A DNA stretch of 38,351 bases from Deltaproteobacteria bacterium (GTDB taxonomy: Bacteria > Myxococcota_A > UBA9160 > SMWR01). Below, piece after piece: positions 16,371-25,043 of this stretch; position 1 is the stretch's first letter; each line of letters opens with the position of its first letter. The position numbers and the translations under genes were made by a program. Location of the stretch: the NCBI GenBank assembly GCA_002729515.1, contig PBYF01000058.1, positions 1 through 38,351 on the forward strand. The letters are read 5' to 3'. The notes below the pieces were generated by a model, which saw only the letters and a list, made by a program, of their open reading frames with translations, was not told the origin of the DNA and ran no database searches.

Positions 16371-18758
16371 TCACGCGTCGATCGCGCTGACATAGACCTC
16401 GCGGGGCTTGGTGCCCTCCTGCGGTCCCACGACGCCCTCGTTCTCCATGTGCTCCACCATGCGCGCTGCCCGGTTGTATCCGACCTTGAGGCGCCGCTGG
16501 ATGTAGGAGATCGAGGCATTGCGCGTCTCGGCCACGATGGCCACGGCGCGATCGTACATCTCGTCCACGTCCTCGTTCGATCCGGACTCCCTGGCCTCGC
16601 CTTCCTCCTGGGCACGGATCAGTGCGTCGTCGAAGTGCGGCGCCCCCTGCTGCCGGAGCTGGCTCACGAGCTCCGCGACCTCCTCCTCCGTCACGAATGC
16701 ACCGTGAACACGCTGGAGTTTCGACGTGCCCGGCGGGAGGAAGAGCATGTCCCCCATCCCCAACAGCTGTTCGCCGCCGTTCTGATCGAGAATCGTCCGC
16801 GAGTCGGTCCGCGAGGAAACCTGGAAAGAGATGCGGGCTGGAAAGTTCGCTTTGATGACGCCGGTGAGGACGTCGACGCTGGGTCGCTGGGTCGCCAGCA
16901 CGAGGTGAATACCCGCCGCCCGAGCCATCTGGGCCAGACGCTGGAGCGATTCCTCCACCTCGCGTGCAGAGACAACCATCAGGTCCGCAAGCTCGTCGAT
17001 AACGACCACGATGTACGGGAAGTGGCGGAAGGGCACCTCTTCGCCCTCCTCCTCTCCGGGCTTCGGCCTCAGACGGAAGGTCTTCTTGCCGGCGTCGAGT
17101 TCCTTCGCCACCCGGCCGTTGTACTGATCGATGCTGCGCACGCCGAGCGCCGCCATCATCTGGTAGCGCTCCTCCATCTTGTGCACGATGCCGTTCAATG
17201 CCGCAGCGGCTTGCTTCGGGTTGGTGACGACGTCCGCGATGAGGTGCGGAATTCCCTCGTAGATCGAGAGCTCGAGGAGCTTCGGGTCGATGAGCAGCAG
17301 CTTGAGATCGTTGGGGGGCGTCCGGCAGAGGATCGAGCAGAGGAGCGAATTGAGAAAAACGCTCTTGCCGGTTCCCGTGGCCCCAGCGACGAGCAGATGG
17401 GGCATCCGAGTAAGGTCCGCAAAGGTCGGGTTTCCGAAAATATCCTTGCCGAGCGCAATGTTGAGCCGAGTACCGTCTTCGCGGAAGGCCTCCGAGTCCA
17501 CCAGGTCGCGGATACAGACGGTTTCCCGCTCCTGGTTGGCCACCTCGATCCCGACCACCGATTTTCCGGGAAGCGGCGCAATGATGCGCACTGACAGCGC
17601 TCGCAGGGCCAGCGCGAGGTCGTCGGAGAGACTGACGATCCGGTTCACCTTGACGCCCGAGGCCGGCTCGAACTCGTACATCGTGATCACAGGTCCCGGG
17701 TGGACCGTGATGACGCGCCCCCCGACACTGAAGTCGGCGAGCTTCTTCTCGAGGATGCGCGAGTTCATGATCAAGCTGTCGCGGTCGTAACTGCGCTTCT
17801 GCGAAGTCGGCTTCTGGAAGAGCGTGACGTCGGGCAGCCGGTAGGGTCCGGAGGAAGCGGTATCCTCGAAGCTGAAGGCCTCCTGGTGCTCGGTGCGCTC
17901 GCGCGCCCTGTCCGCGGCGTGATCCACGATCATCGGGGAGCCGGTTGCGGCGGGACGCTTCGGGGACGCCGCCTCAACGGATGCGGACGCGGGATCGCTC
18001 TCCGGTCTCTCCGCCTCCGCAACCCGCGCCCGCCGACGGCGCTGCTCCCGCCAAACCCCGAGTCGCGCGAAACCACGCGCCAGGCCCATGCCGAGCTGGC
18101 GGGTCGCACGCTGCGCGCGGCCCGCCAGCGCGCTCACGCTCTCGAAAAGCCAGATGGCGACAGCGGCGAGTGCGCCGCCGACCCACCCGAGGGCAACGCC
18201 GATCGCACCGAGCCCGGCACCGGTGGACACCCCGGTCCAACTCAGCGCGCCGATGGAAACGATCACCGCGTTGAGGAGGAGCGCGCCCCAGGCCCCGACA
18301 AATCGACCCTCGGCACTCGCGAGGCTCCGCCCCAGCCAACCGGCCGGCACACCCGCCGCACGGCCGGGGAATGCCTCTGCGACGAGCGGCGGCAACGTGG
18401 CTGCCGCGAGTATCAGGAGAACCGCGCCCACCCAGAAACGCGATGTGGGCGGCGGGACTCCCCGAGCCAGGAGCAGTCGGAGCCCGACGTAGCCGAGCGC
18501 CACAACGAATACGACGGCCCCGAGCCCGAGCGTGCCGAAAAGGACGGCGGCGGTGGTGGCCCCGAACACGCCCGCACGGTTTTCCACGTTCCCCGCCTCG
18601 AAAAGGGCATCGTCGGGCGAAAACGTCCAGAGCCCGAGCGCGAGCAATAGCGCGAGCCCCACGAGGGCTACGCCGACGCACTCCCGCACCACCCGCGAAG
18701 TCACCTTTGCGGAGCGGGTCTCCTTGGACCTGCGCCGTCCGGCGGCGGCCCTAGCCAT
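16371..18758 (-). CDS. ftsK: DNA translocase FtsK/SpoIIIE
   Basis: A 795-residue septal DNA pump. The N-terminus has four to five membrane helices (about 27-46, 66-97, 108-128, 157-176 and 183-206), then a charged linker (about 215-320), then the motor with Walker A GATGTGKS at 459-466 and VVVIDELADLM as Walker B. The C-terminal gamma winged-helix domain, which reads chromosome polarity sequences, is present (SYIQRRLKVGYNRAARMVEHME). It aligns terminus regions and activates chromosome-dimer resolution at division. The linker is short, as in SpoIIIE-like forms. Confidence 0.97.
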   Translation of the reverse strand: MARAAAGRRRSKETRSAKVTSRVVRECVGVALVGLALLLALGLWTFSPDDALFEAGNVENRAGVFGATTAAVLFGTLGLGAVVFVVALGYVGLRLLLARGVPPPTSRFWVGAVLLILAAATLPPLVAEAFPGRAAGVPAGWLGRSLASAEGRFVGAWGALLLNAVIVSIGALSWTGVSTGAGLGAIGVALGWVGGALAAVAIWLFESVSALAGRAQRATRQLGMGLARGFARLGVWREQRRRRARVAEAERPESDPASASVEAASPKRPAATGSPMIVDHAADRARERTEHQEAFSFEDTASSGPYRLPDVTLFQKPTSQKRSYDRDSLIMNSRILEKKLADFSVGGRVITVHPGPVITMYEFEPASGVKVNRIVSLSDDLALALRALSVRIIAPLPGKSVVGIEVANQERETVCIRDLVDSEAFREDGTRLNIALGKDIFGNPTFADLTRMPHLLVAGATGTGKSVFLNSLLCSILCRTPPNDLKLLLIDPKLLELSIYEGIPHLIADVVTNPKQAAAALNGIVHKMEERYQMMAALGVRSIDQYNGRVAKELDAGKKTFRLRPKPGEEEGEEVPFRHFPYIVVVIDELADLMVVSAREVEESLQRLAQMARAAGIHLVLATQRPSVDVLTGVIKANFPARISFQVSSRTDSRTILDQNGGEQLLGMGDMLFLPPGTSKLQRVHGAFVTEEEVAELVSQLRQQGAPHFDDALIRAQEEGEARESGSNEDVDEMYDRAVAIVAETRNASISYIQRRLKVGYNRAARMVEHMENEGVVGPQEGTKPREVYVSAIDA

Positions 18759-19229
18759 GCCGATGCCTTCCCACGCCCCTCACCCCCTGGGACGGGTCGT
18801 GACGTCAGTTTAACCCAGCCGGTGCGGGGTGGCCCCTGGGCTCTCCTCCGTGCGGAATTCCGGATCGAAGCCGGCCGCGATCGCCTCCCGGACGGGTCGG
18901 CCGGCGCGAGCACCCGGCCGAAGACGCAAATCCATGCCAGCGCGCGCTCGGCGACGAACTTTCACGGGACCCGGGCGTGTGGTTGTCGAAGACACCGTGG
19001 GGCTTGCGCCCGCTGCGGTCGAAGGGAAGAGCAAAACCCCGATGCTCGCCCAAACCATGGTGCAGATACCGATCACCGGATACCGCGCGCGGCCCAGAGC
19101 CGGCGGAAATCTGTAGAAGACGTGAACAACCGTTAACATGGAACGAGGTTCTATTCGCTTCTGGCTTGACGCCCGTTCGTCGGGAAGGGATGATCTCAAG
19201 ACACCCCCGATCCCGACGGAGAGGCCTTC
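18759..19229. other. 471-nt gap between ftsK and ssb, no supported gene
   Basis: Divergent intergenic region. A minus-strand frame from ATG 19058 to 18810 (82 codons) begins with a short hydrophobic stretch but is Arg/Pro rich and has no good ribosome-binding site; plus-strand frames over the same DNA are just as open. I do not call any of them. A perfect TGACGTCA palindrome lies at 18800-18807, about 40 nt upstream of ftsK. Confidence 0.5.
19166..19195 (+). promoter_or_regulatory. Weak candidate promoter for ssb
   Basis: TTGACG (19166-19171), 18 nt, ATGATC (19190-19195), about 35 nt before the ssb start. The -35 is good and the -10 poor. The ssb ATG itself has a fair GAGAGG 5-6 nt upstream. 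Confidence 0.25.
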
Positions 19230-19679
19230 ATGGCAAGCGTCAACAAAGTGATCTTGATCGGCAACCTCGGTCGCGACCCGGAGCTCCGCTATACGAAGGG
19301 CGGAATGGCAGTCGCCAATTTTACCCTGGCCACCAACGAACGCTGGCGAGACAAACAGGGCAGCAGCCAGGAGCGGACGGAGTGGCATCGCATCGTGGTG
19401 TGGGACAAGCAGGCCGAGAACTGCGCCCAGTACCTGCAGAAGGGGCGCAGCGCCTACATCGAAGGGCGCCTCCAAACCCGCGAGTGGGAGGACAAGGAAG
19501 GGAACAAGCACAGGACCACGGAAGTCGTGGCGCAGCAGGTGACCTTCCTCGGAGGACGCGGCGACGGCGTCGGCCGCAGTGGCGGCGATGCGCCTCCCCC
19601 GCCCGGTCCGGCCGATGGCCCGCCCGGTCCGGCCGATGGCCCGCCCGGTCCGGCCAGCGGCGACGACATTCCGTTCTGA
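19230..19679 (+). CDS. ssb: Single-stranded DNA-binding protein SSB
   Basis: A 149-residue protein: an OB fold (about 1-108) starting [18 protein letters not shown], with [11 protein letters not shown] and [18 protein letters not shown]; a Gly/Pro linker (about 110-142); and the acidic tip DDIPF, which recruits RecQ, RecO, Pol III chi and others. It coats single-stranded DNA in replication and repair. The linker contains three tandem seven-residue units [14 protein letters not shown], written by 21-bp DNA repeats. It stands alone, with ftsK divergent upstream and pilZ convergent downstream. Confidence 0.97.
   Translation: MASVNKVILIGNLGRDPELRYTKGGMAVANFTLATNERWRDKQGSSQERTEWHRIVVWDKQAENCAQYLQKGRSAYIEGRLQTREWEDKEGNKHRTTEVVAQQVTFLGGRGDGVGRSGGDAPPPPGPADGPPGPADGPPGPASGDDIPF
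19599..19661 (+). repeat. Three 21-bp tandem repeats inside the ssb linker
   Basis: Units at 19599-19619, 19620-19640 and 19641-19661. The first two are identical and the third has diverged at its end. All stay in frame and encode the PPGPADG linker units. Confidence 0.9.
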
Positions 19680-19711
19680 CGCACTGCGACGGCTGCGCGA
19701 CGCCCGGCGGC

Positions 19712-20095
19712 CTAGCCGGGTGATGCGACGCGGAGCTTCCGCACCAACTCGTTGACGCGCTGACGGGTCTCGGGAGAAAGTTCACCGAACTCGATTCCCA
19801 TGCCGGACGGCTCGCCCCGAGAGCCATCGGCCACGTGAACGACCACGCCGCTGGCTCGAACGGGCTCCTCATCGCAGGGCAGACGGAACCGAAGATCGAT
19901 CTGCGTCCCCGGAACGGGCGGAATTTCGGTCTTCACGAAGATTCCGCCCTCGTTGACGTCGCGGGAGAACTCCGAGAACAGCTCGTCGACGGTCCGGTAC
20001 TCGACCTGCACCACCAAATCGGCCCGGTCGGCCTTGCGTCGCTCGTACCCTCGGACTGCGCACTCGAGCGCGTGATCGCCGCTGAATCGGGTCAT
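19712..20095 (-). CDS. PilZ-domain protein (c-di-GMP-binding type)
   Basis: A 127-residue single-domain protein. ERRKADR at about 18-24 and SRDVNEGGIFVKT at about 44-56 correspond to the RxxxR and D/NxSxxG motifs that bind cyclic di-GMP, though the second lacks the usual Ser. The closing GMGIEFGELSPETRQRVNELV matches the PilZ subfamily common in myxobacteria. It is the last gene of the minus-strand run below radC. No output domain is fused, so it would act through a partner. c-di-GMP binding is expected from the family but is not certain with the altered second motif. Confidence 0.88.
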   Translation of the reverse strand: MTRFSGDHALECAVRGYERRKADRADLVVQVEYRTVDELFSEFSRDVNEGGIFVKTEIPPVPGTQIDLRFRLPCDEEPVRASGVVVHVADGSRGEPSGMGIEFGELSPETRQRVNELVRKLRVASPG

Positions 20096-20170
20096 GGGAA
20101 ACCTCCCCAGCGGGTATCGGCAACCCGTCGAGCCAGCTTGAGCCCTGGGGCAAACAGATGTCCGGGCCGC

Positions 20171-20836
20171 TCAAACGCCCGGCCACTCCGCCAACTCCTC
20201 CCTCAGACTCGCATAGCCGCGTTCGGCCACGACCACGTGGTCGAGCACGGGAATGCCAAGGAGATCGCCGGCGCGCACCAGCCGCTCGGTGATCTCCCGG
20301 TCTTCCCGGCTGGGCGTGGGGTCGCCACTGGGGTGGTTGTGCACCAGGACCACGGCGGCTGCGGGCTCGCGAAGCGCCGGCCGGAAGACCTCGCGCGGGT
20401 GAACCAGGCTGGCGGTGAGCGTACCCCGCGACACGAGCGCATGACGGATCACGCGGTGCCGTCCGTCGAGGAGCACGGTGATGAAGCATTCCTGGGCCGC
20501 GTGGCGCAGGTGCGGGTGAAAATGGGCGTGCACGTCGGCGGGACCGCGCACAGCGATCCCTGCGTCGAGCCGGCGTTCGGCGAGGCGGCGGCCCAACTCG
20601 AACGCGGCTCCCAACGTGGCACTCTTTGCCGGCCCGACACCCGGTACCGCCGCAAGGTCCGCGGCCGCGGCTCGAGCCGTACCCGCCAGACCGCCGCTCG
20701 CCGTCAGCAGCTGCACCGCCACGGCGACCGCGTCGAGACCCCCACCACCGGTGCGAAGCAGTAGCGCCACGAGTTCCACATCGCTCAGGGCCTCGGCACC
20801 AAGTGCCTCCAGGCGCTCGCGAGGACGGTCTCGCAT
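20171..20836 (-). CDS. radC: RadC-family JAMM protein
   Basis: A 221-residue protein: an N-terminal helix-hairpin-helix region (about 15-85, with VPGVGPAKS) and a C-terminal JAMM metalloprotease-like domain with HNHPSGDPTPSREDR at 166-180 (ligands H166, H168 and D179; E116 in QECFITVLLD). Despite the name, a direct role in DNA repair is doubtful; the family is often called JAB-domain DNA repair protein. All metal ligands are present. It is slightly shorter than E. coli RadC because the start is close to the UPF0758 RPRERL motif. Confidence 0.93.
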   Translation of the reverse strand: MRDRPRERLEALGAEALSDVELVALLLRTGGGGLDAVAVAVQLLTASGGLAGTARAAAADLAAVPGVGPAKSATLGAAFELGRRLAERRLDAGIAVRGPADVHAHFHPHLRHAAQECFITVLLDGRHRVIRHALVSRGTLTASLVHPREVFRPALREPAAAVVLVHNHPSGDPTPSREDREITERLVRAGDLLGIPVLDHVVVAERGYASLREELAEWPGV

Positions 20837-20883
20837 TGAAACTCCGCGGGACCGCGGTCCAAAAAGAATAGCGCGTGCCGGGG

Positions 20884-20968
20884 GCGAGGCAGAGCCAGCT
20901 CGCGCGGGTGAGGCTGCGTCAGCTCGCGCGGGTGAGGCTGCGTCAGCTCGCGCGGGCGAGGCAGAGCC
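20884..20968. repeat. 24-bp tandem repeats overlapping a gene's stop codon
   Basis: Three full 24-nt units (20884-20907, 20908-20931, 20932-20955) and a partial fourth (20956-20968). Units 2 and 3 are identical; unit 1 differs and resembles the partial unit. The stop of the 20943-22184 gene lies in unit 3; the array duplicates the end of that coding sequence with its stop. Confidence 0.85.
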
Positions 20969-22184
20969 GCTCGGCCACCTCGCTCTCGTCGAGGATCGCG
21001 TCGAAGTCAGACGGACCGACCTCGGGCGCGATCAGCCCGCGCAGCGTCTCACGCCGGTAGGACTTGTCTTCGAGCTCGGTCACGAACCGCCGCAGCAGTG
21101 CCAGGTACCCGCGCACCTCGGCCGCCTGACTCGACGCCGCCGAGAGCTCGATCGGCAGGTCGGTCCGATAGGTGGTCCCGTCTGCCAACACCACGGCCGC
21201 GCCGGGCGAGACCGCACCGAGGCGCCGCATGGCGGCACGCAGATAGGGGTCCGTGAAGGAACCGCTCGGTGTGAGAGCGCGCGCCAGGCCCGCCGCGTCG
21301 AGCTTCTTGCGCAGGGTTTCTTCGTAACGCAGCGCGCACCCGCTGACGTCAGCAACTCGGACCCGCGCAAGTGCTGCGTGTGCACGCTGCACCGAACTCG
21401 CGCTCGGATTTTTCGGAGCAATATCGATGGAGAAGCGGTTGAGCCGCCGCACGGCGTCGTAGGATTGCCGCTGGCGCAGCTCCATCTCGCCCTCGCGTGC
21501 GACCTCGGTCAGCTGGAGGCGAACGACGAGGTCCTGGCCGAGCTGCTGAGGTACGAGGCCCGCCACGAGTGCGTCGTTTGCCGCTCCGAGCGACTCGGAC
21601 GCCGCGGGCGTGACACCCGTCTCGAGCAAGATGAGGGAATATCCGTCCGGCGTTTTCTGCACGCGGAACGTGGCGTGCTCTTCGGTGAGAAAGCTGATGG
21701 AGGCGCGGTCGGCAAAGTAGAGGTGGGTGACCCCGACGAGCGAGTTGGCCACGGGTTCGAGCTCGATCAGGATCTCTTTCTCGTGACCCCGAACGTCGAT
21801 GCTCACCTCCTTCTGCCGATATCCATCGTGGAACGCGCGCACCTTGAGCGTGTCATGGGGTCCGGCCTCGAAGGGGCTGGGCAGCACGACCTTGCTGGGA
21901 GCGTCTCCCTGCTCGAAGCCCCTCTGGAAGCTCCGCCTCACGTAGAAAAAATCGAGGGCAGCGCCCGGTGGTGTGGTCCGCACCACGATCTCGCGCTGTG
22001 AATACCAGTGGGCGGGTCCACCGCGGAAGAGACTCGTGATCGGAGAAAACAGAGAGGTCGGACTCCAACTCGCCCGCTTGTCCGGGATCAGCTCGACCAC
22101 CTCGAGCTCCTCCTCCGAGCGCCCTTCCAGCGACGGGGCGAAGGCGAGCACGAAGGCGAGCAAGAGCGTTGTGATCCGGTGCAC
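20943..22184 (-). CDS. Secreted protein with PEGA-like domain, function unknown
   Basis: A 413-residue protein with a signal peptide (about 1-21: TTLLLAFVLAFA). At about 65-130, VVRTTPPGAALDFFYV and DTLKVRAFHDGYRQKEV resemble a PEGA beta-sandwich repeat, seen in surface or periplasmic proteins. The rest (130-413) I do not recognise: mixed alpha/beta, then helical, with a single Cys pair far apart. It starts with GTG behind GAGG. It lies about 120 nt behind the anti-sigma gene, same strand, so it may be part of the same run or a target of the sigma factor. Its last codons are duplicated in a tandem repeat. Confidence 0.75.
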   Translation of the reverse strand: MHRITTLLLAFVLAFAPSLEGRSEEELEVVELIPDKRASWSPTSLFSPITSLFRGGPAHWYSQREIVVRTTPPGAALDFFYVRRSFQRGFEQGDAPSKVVLPSPFEAGPHDTLKVRAFHDGYRQKEVSIDVRGHEKEILIELEPVANSLVGVTHLYFADRASISFLTEEHATFRVQKTPDGYSLILLETGVTPAASESLGAANDALVAGLVPQQLGQDLVVRLQLTEVAREGEMELRQRQSYDAVRRLNRFSIDIAPKNPSASSVQRAHAALARVRVADVSGCALRYEETLRKKLDAAGLARALTPSGSFTDPYLRAAMRRLGAVSPGAAVVLADGTTYRTDLPIELSAASSQAAEVRGYLALLRRFVTELEDKSYRRETLRGLIAPEVGPSDFDAILDESEVAERLCLARAS

Positions 22185-22305
22185 GAAACCTCGTCACTGC
22201 AGATCCAGCGCAGGGTACGGGGGCTCGCAGCGTCGGGCAAACGCCGCCGGCGCGCTCAGAAAACGCTCGCTGTGCACGGGGGCTTGCGCCGCCTGGCAGA
22301 TCCGA

Positions 22306-22920
22306 TCAGCGGCGCTCGGACCCCTGAGAGAAGCTGGCGAGGACGACGTCACCGGCCGGTTCCATCTGCGACGCCAACCAGGCGGAGTGCGGATGGCCGG
22401 CCCCCCGAAGCCTGCGCATCATCTGCAAGCGTTGCGATTTCAACATCCGCGGAGAAGAGCCTCCGAGCGGGCGGACACTCGGAGTCTGCGGGCCACCCAT
22501 TTCGCCGGCGACCGTAACCGCGGAAACCGGCGAATCGACCCCGGCAATCGGTGTGCCCGGCGCGGACCCGACACCGGTCAGGACCGCCGGCGGCGTACCG
22601 ATGAAAACGAGCAGGGCAACGGCCGAGACCGTGAGTGGAACTGCAAACGTCGGCTCGAACAGGCGGTGGAGCCAGTCCCGCCAACGGACCGGGTCTGCCT
22701 CCCCGGCCCGGATACGTGCTACGACGCGCTCGGCCAGGGCGGGCGGGGCTTCGGGCTGGGGCAGCCCACGCAAAAGGCTCACGGTCGCCTGCAATCCGCG
22801 GAGCTCCTCGCGAAGCTCGGAATTCGCCTCCAAGGCGGATTCGATCCGGATCGCTTCGCGGGCACTGACGTCCCCTTCGAGATAAGCGCTCAGCCGAGCG
22901 CGGACTCGGTCTGTTTTCAC
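22306..22920 (-). CDS. Putative membrane anti-sigma factor
   Basis: A 204-residue protein: an N-terminal helical domain (1-75) with RLSAYLEGDVSAREAIRIESAL, typical of anti-sigma domains, one membrane segment (about 91-109) and a Gly/Pro/Ser-rich periplasmic part (110-204). The HxxxCxxC zinc motif of ZAS domains is absent, so it would be a zinc-free version. It overlaps the ECF sigma gene by 4 nt, as sigma/anti-sigma pairs do. Such proteins hold the sigma factor at the membrane until regulated proteolysis. The role is inferred mainly from position and domain shape. Confidence 0.8.
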   Translation of the reverse strand: MKTDRVRARLSAYLEGDVSAREAIRIESALEANSELREELRGLQATVSLLRGLPQPEAPPALAERVVARIRAGEADPVRWRDWLHRLFEPTFAVPLTVSAVALLVFIGTPPAVLTGVGSAPGTPIAGVDSPVSAVTVAGEMGGPQTPSVRPLGGSSPRMLKSQRLQMMRRLRGAGHPHSAWLASQMEPAGDVVLASFSQGSERR

Positions 22921-23651
22921 GACACCTTTCCTCCCCTGCCGGCGGCTACGAACGAGCGCAACTCTTCGCGCAGAGCGTTTCGAGCCCGGTGAATCCGCGA
23001 TTTCACGGTGCCCTCCGGAATCCCGAGGGACCGGGCGATGTCGCCGTAGGACTGCCCCTCGAGGTCGTATAGGACGAGTGTCAACCGCAAGTCGTCGGGT
23101 AGCTCGAGCAGGGCCCGCTGCACCCGTGCCTGTGCCTCGACACCCACTGCGGCCGCCTCGGGATCGCGGGGGCTCTGGGGCCGGTCGAAGCCGGCCTCCT
23201 GCCGCCGGGCGAGCGCCTGCTCGCGGCTGCGCTTGCGTCCGAGGCTGCGGCGGCGGTTGAGCGCCGCATTTGCTGCGACGCGGTAGACGAAGGTCGAGAA
23301 GCGCGCCTCGCGGCGGAAGCGATGGCCGTGGCGGTGGAGGCTCAGAAAGGTCTCCTGGGACACATCCAAAGCGTCGTCGCGATTGCCCAACATCCGCATC
23401 AGCAATCCGAATACCCGGCGCTCATGGCGGCGGACGAGCGTCTCGAAGGCCGCCTCGTCCCCGGACTGCCAGCGCTCGACCAGGGCGGCATCCGGATCGT
23501 CGATCGTCCGGAGGGGCAACCCACGGGCGTGCCCCGAGACAACAGTTGCCGGGTGTGCTTCGACCATCGGTACCGTCACTTTCCGCCTCGAGTATGTGGG
23601 ACACCGGTCCGAGAGCTCCGGTTCCGCCCTTTCGTCGCTTTCTCCACTCAT
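22917..23651 (-). CDS. ECF-family RNA polymerase sigma factor (RpoE-like)
   Basis: A 244-residue protein with region 2 at about 60-130 ([51 protein letters not shown]) and region 4 at about 180-232 ([39 protein letters not shown]). Region 2.2/2.4 and the helix-turn-helix look intact. The ATG at 23651 overlaps the moaC stop (ATGA) and gives a roughly 55-residue extension unusual for ECF factors; ATG at 23567 would give a more ordinary length. It is paired with the downstream anti-sigma gene. Signal and regulon are unknown. Confidence 0.93.
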   Translation of the reverse strand: MSGESDERAEPELSDRCPTYSRRKVTVPMVEAHPATVVSGHARGLPLRTIDDPDAALVERWQSGDEAAFETLVRRHERRVFGLLMRMLGNRDDALDVSQETFLSLHRHGHRFRREARFSTFVYRVAANAALNRRRSLGRKRSREQALARRQEAGFDRPQSPRDPEAAAVGVEAQARVQRALLELPDDLRLTLVLYDLEGQSYGDIARSLGIPEGTVKSRIHRARNALREELRSFVAAGRGGKVS

Positions 23652-24178
23652 GCACTACCGCGCTGGCCCGACCCCGCGGGAACAGCCGACTCGGGTTCGT
23701 CGGCTCGCCGCCACTCACCGCTCTTTCCACCGCTCTTCGAGACCAGGCGCACGCCCTCGACGCTCATGCCGCGGTCGATGGCCTTGCACATATCGTAGAG
23801 TGTGAGCGCGGCGGCCGAGACGGCAACCAGGGCCTCCATCTCGACCCCGGTCCGGGCATGGGCCTCGACCCTGGCCTCGATCCGAATGCCGGGACCCGTC
23901 GGATCCGGCTCGAGTTCCAGAACCACGGAATCGAGCGGCAACGAGTGGCAGAGCGGAATCCACTCGTCGGTTCGCTTGGCCGCCTGGATGCCCGCGATGC
24001 GCGCCGTAGCCAGCACGTCCCCCTTTGGAATGCGACCCTCGGCGATACGTGCCAGCGTCTCGCCGGCCATTCGCACCTGGCCCCGGGCCACGCAGACGCG
24101 GTGAGTCACCGACTTCTCACCGACGTCGACCATGCGCGCGCGGCCTTCGGAGTCGAGATGGGTCAGCCGCTCCGGCAC
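23648..24178 (-). CDS. moaC: Cyclic pyranopterin monophosphate synthase MoaC
   Basis: A 176-residue enzyme of molybdenum-cofactor synthesis that makes cPMP from the MoaA product. Motifs: [11 protein letters not shown] from 75, [12 protein letters not shown] from 110, and [10 protein letters not shown] at 129-138, with the catalytic Lys/Asp set. The start is GTG at 24178, directly after the lipase stop. No other moa/moe gene is in the window, so it is separated from its pathway. It overlaps the sigma factor start. The C-terminal tail beyond 155 is not conserved in the family. Confidence 0.95.
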   Translation of the reverse strand: MPERLTHLDSEGRARMVDVGEKSVTHRVCVARGQVRMAGETLARIAEGRIPKGDVLATARIAGIQAAKRTDEWIPLCHSLPLDSVVLELEPDPTGPGIRIEARVEAHARTGVEMEALVAVSAAALTLYDMCKAIDRGMSVEGVRLVSKSGGKSGEWRRADEPESAVPAGSGQRGSA

Positions 24179-25021
24179 TCAATCGGCCTCCCGCTCGCGC
24201 ATCCATTCGACGCACTCGATCGCTACGCTCTCCCATTCGGGCTCGTTCAGGATCTCGTGTCGCAGTCCGGGGTAGATCCGCAGATCGCTGCCGGGAGAGC
24301 CGAGCGCTGCGTAGAATGCGCGACTCCCCGTCGGAAGGACAAGCGGATCTTCGCCCCCGTGGAGCAGTAGCACCGGGAGCGAAACATCGGGAGCCGCTTC
24401 CAGCGTGCGGCGCGCGCCGTCGTAGACAGCCCAGGCGAGCGAGAGCGTCATGAACTGGAAGACGAGTGGGTCCGCTCTGTAGCGGCGCCCGACCTCCGGA
24501 TCGCGCGAGAGCGCATCCTCGGCAATCGGCCGGCTCAGCCGCAGGCGCGGCAGGAGCAGCCGCAGCAAGCGCAGCGCCCAGATCTGCAGCTTCGGGGGCA
24601 GTTCGGCCGGATGCAGGGCAGCACCGCTCGTCACGACCCCCGCCAGCTCCGGGGCACGCAGGGCCGTGAGGCCCAGGACGATCAGGCCTCCCATGCTGTG
24701 ACCGAATACGAAGAGCGGTTTGCCAGGATGCTCTCTGCGCACCCAGCCGACAAAGGCCTCGGTGTCTTCGACCAGGGCGGTGAAGGAAGCGGCGTGCCCA
24801 CGGGGTCCTTCCGAGCGGCCATGGCCCTGAAGGTCGCAGCCGTGGACAGCGCAGCCCCGCTCGGCGAGCCAGGTCCCCAGGCGCTCGTAGCGGCCCGTGT
24901 GCTCGGCGAAGCCGTGGACGAGCGTCACCGCGCGCTCGGGCACCTCGGGCAGCCAGCCCCGCGCAAACAGCGCCCGCCCGCCGCCCCCGGGGAAGTGGGA
25001 CTCGACGCGGCGGATCACCAC
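24179..25021 (-). CDS. Alpha/beta hydrolase, lysophospholipase/monoacylglycerol lipase type
   Basis: A 280-residue Hydrolase_4 protein. The oxyanion region HGFAEHTGRY is at 36-45, the nucleophile elbow GHSMGG at 107-112 (Ser109), the acid probably Asp225 in HGGEDPLV, and the base His255 in GLRHEILNE. The HG.aeH.gRY and GL.HEilNE stretches are typical of the monoacylglycerol lipase/PldB-like group. Substrate is not deducible. No signal peptide, so cytosolic. The start is one of two adjacent GTG codons; it ends immediately before moaC. Confidence 0.88.
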   Translation of the reverse strand: MVIRRVESHFPGGGGRALFARGWLPEVPERAVTLVHGFAEHTGRYERLGTWLAERGCAVHGCDLQGHGRSEGPRGHAASFTALVEDTEAFVGWVRREHPGKPLFVFGHSMGGLIVLGLTALRAPELAGVVTSGAALHPAELPPKLQIWALRLLRLLLPRLRLSRPIAEDALSRDPEVGRRYRADPLVFQFMTLSLAWAVYDGARRTLEAAPDVSLPVLLLHGGEDPLVLPTGSRAFYAALGSPGSDLRIYPGLRHEILNEPEWESVAIECVEWMREREAD

Positions 25022-25043
25022 GCCCGCAGGCTAGCACGTGCGC

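Noticed and set aside
18810-19058. An 82-codon minus-strand frame between ftsK and ssb with a short hydrophobic start
   Set aside because: Arg/Pro rich, no Shine-Dalgarno, and equally long frames exist on the other strand.
20171-20836. RadC as a mark of a mobile island
   Set aside because: RadC-like proteins occur on islands, but this copy has the chromosomal two-domain form and sits among housekeeping genes with the same base use.
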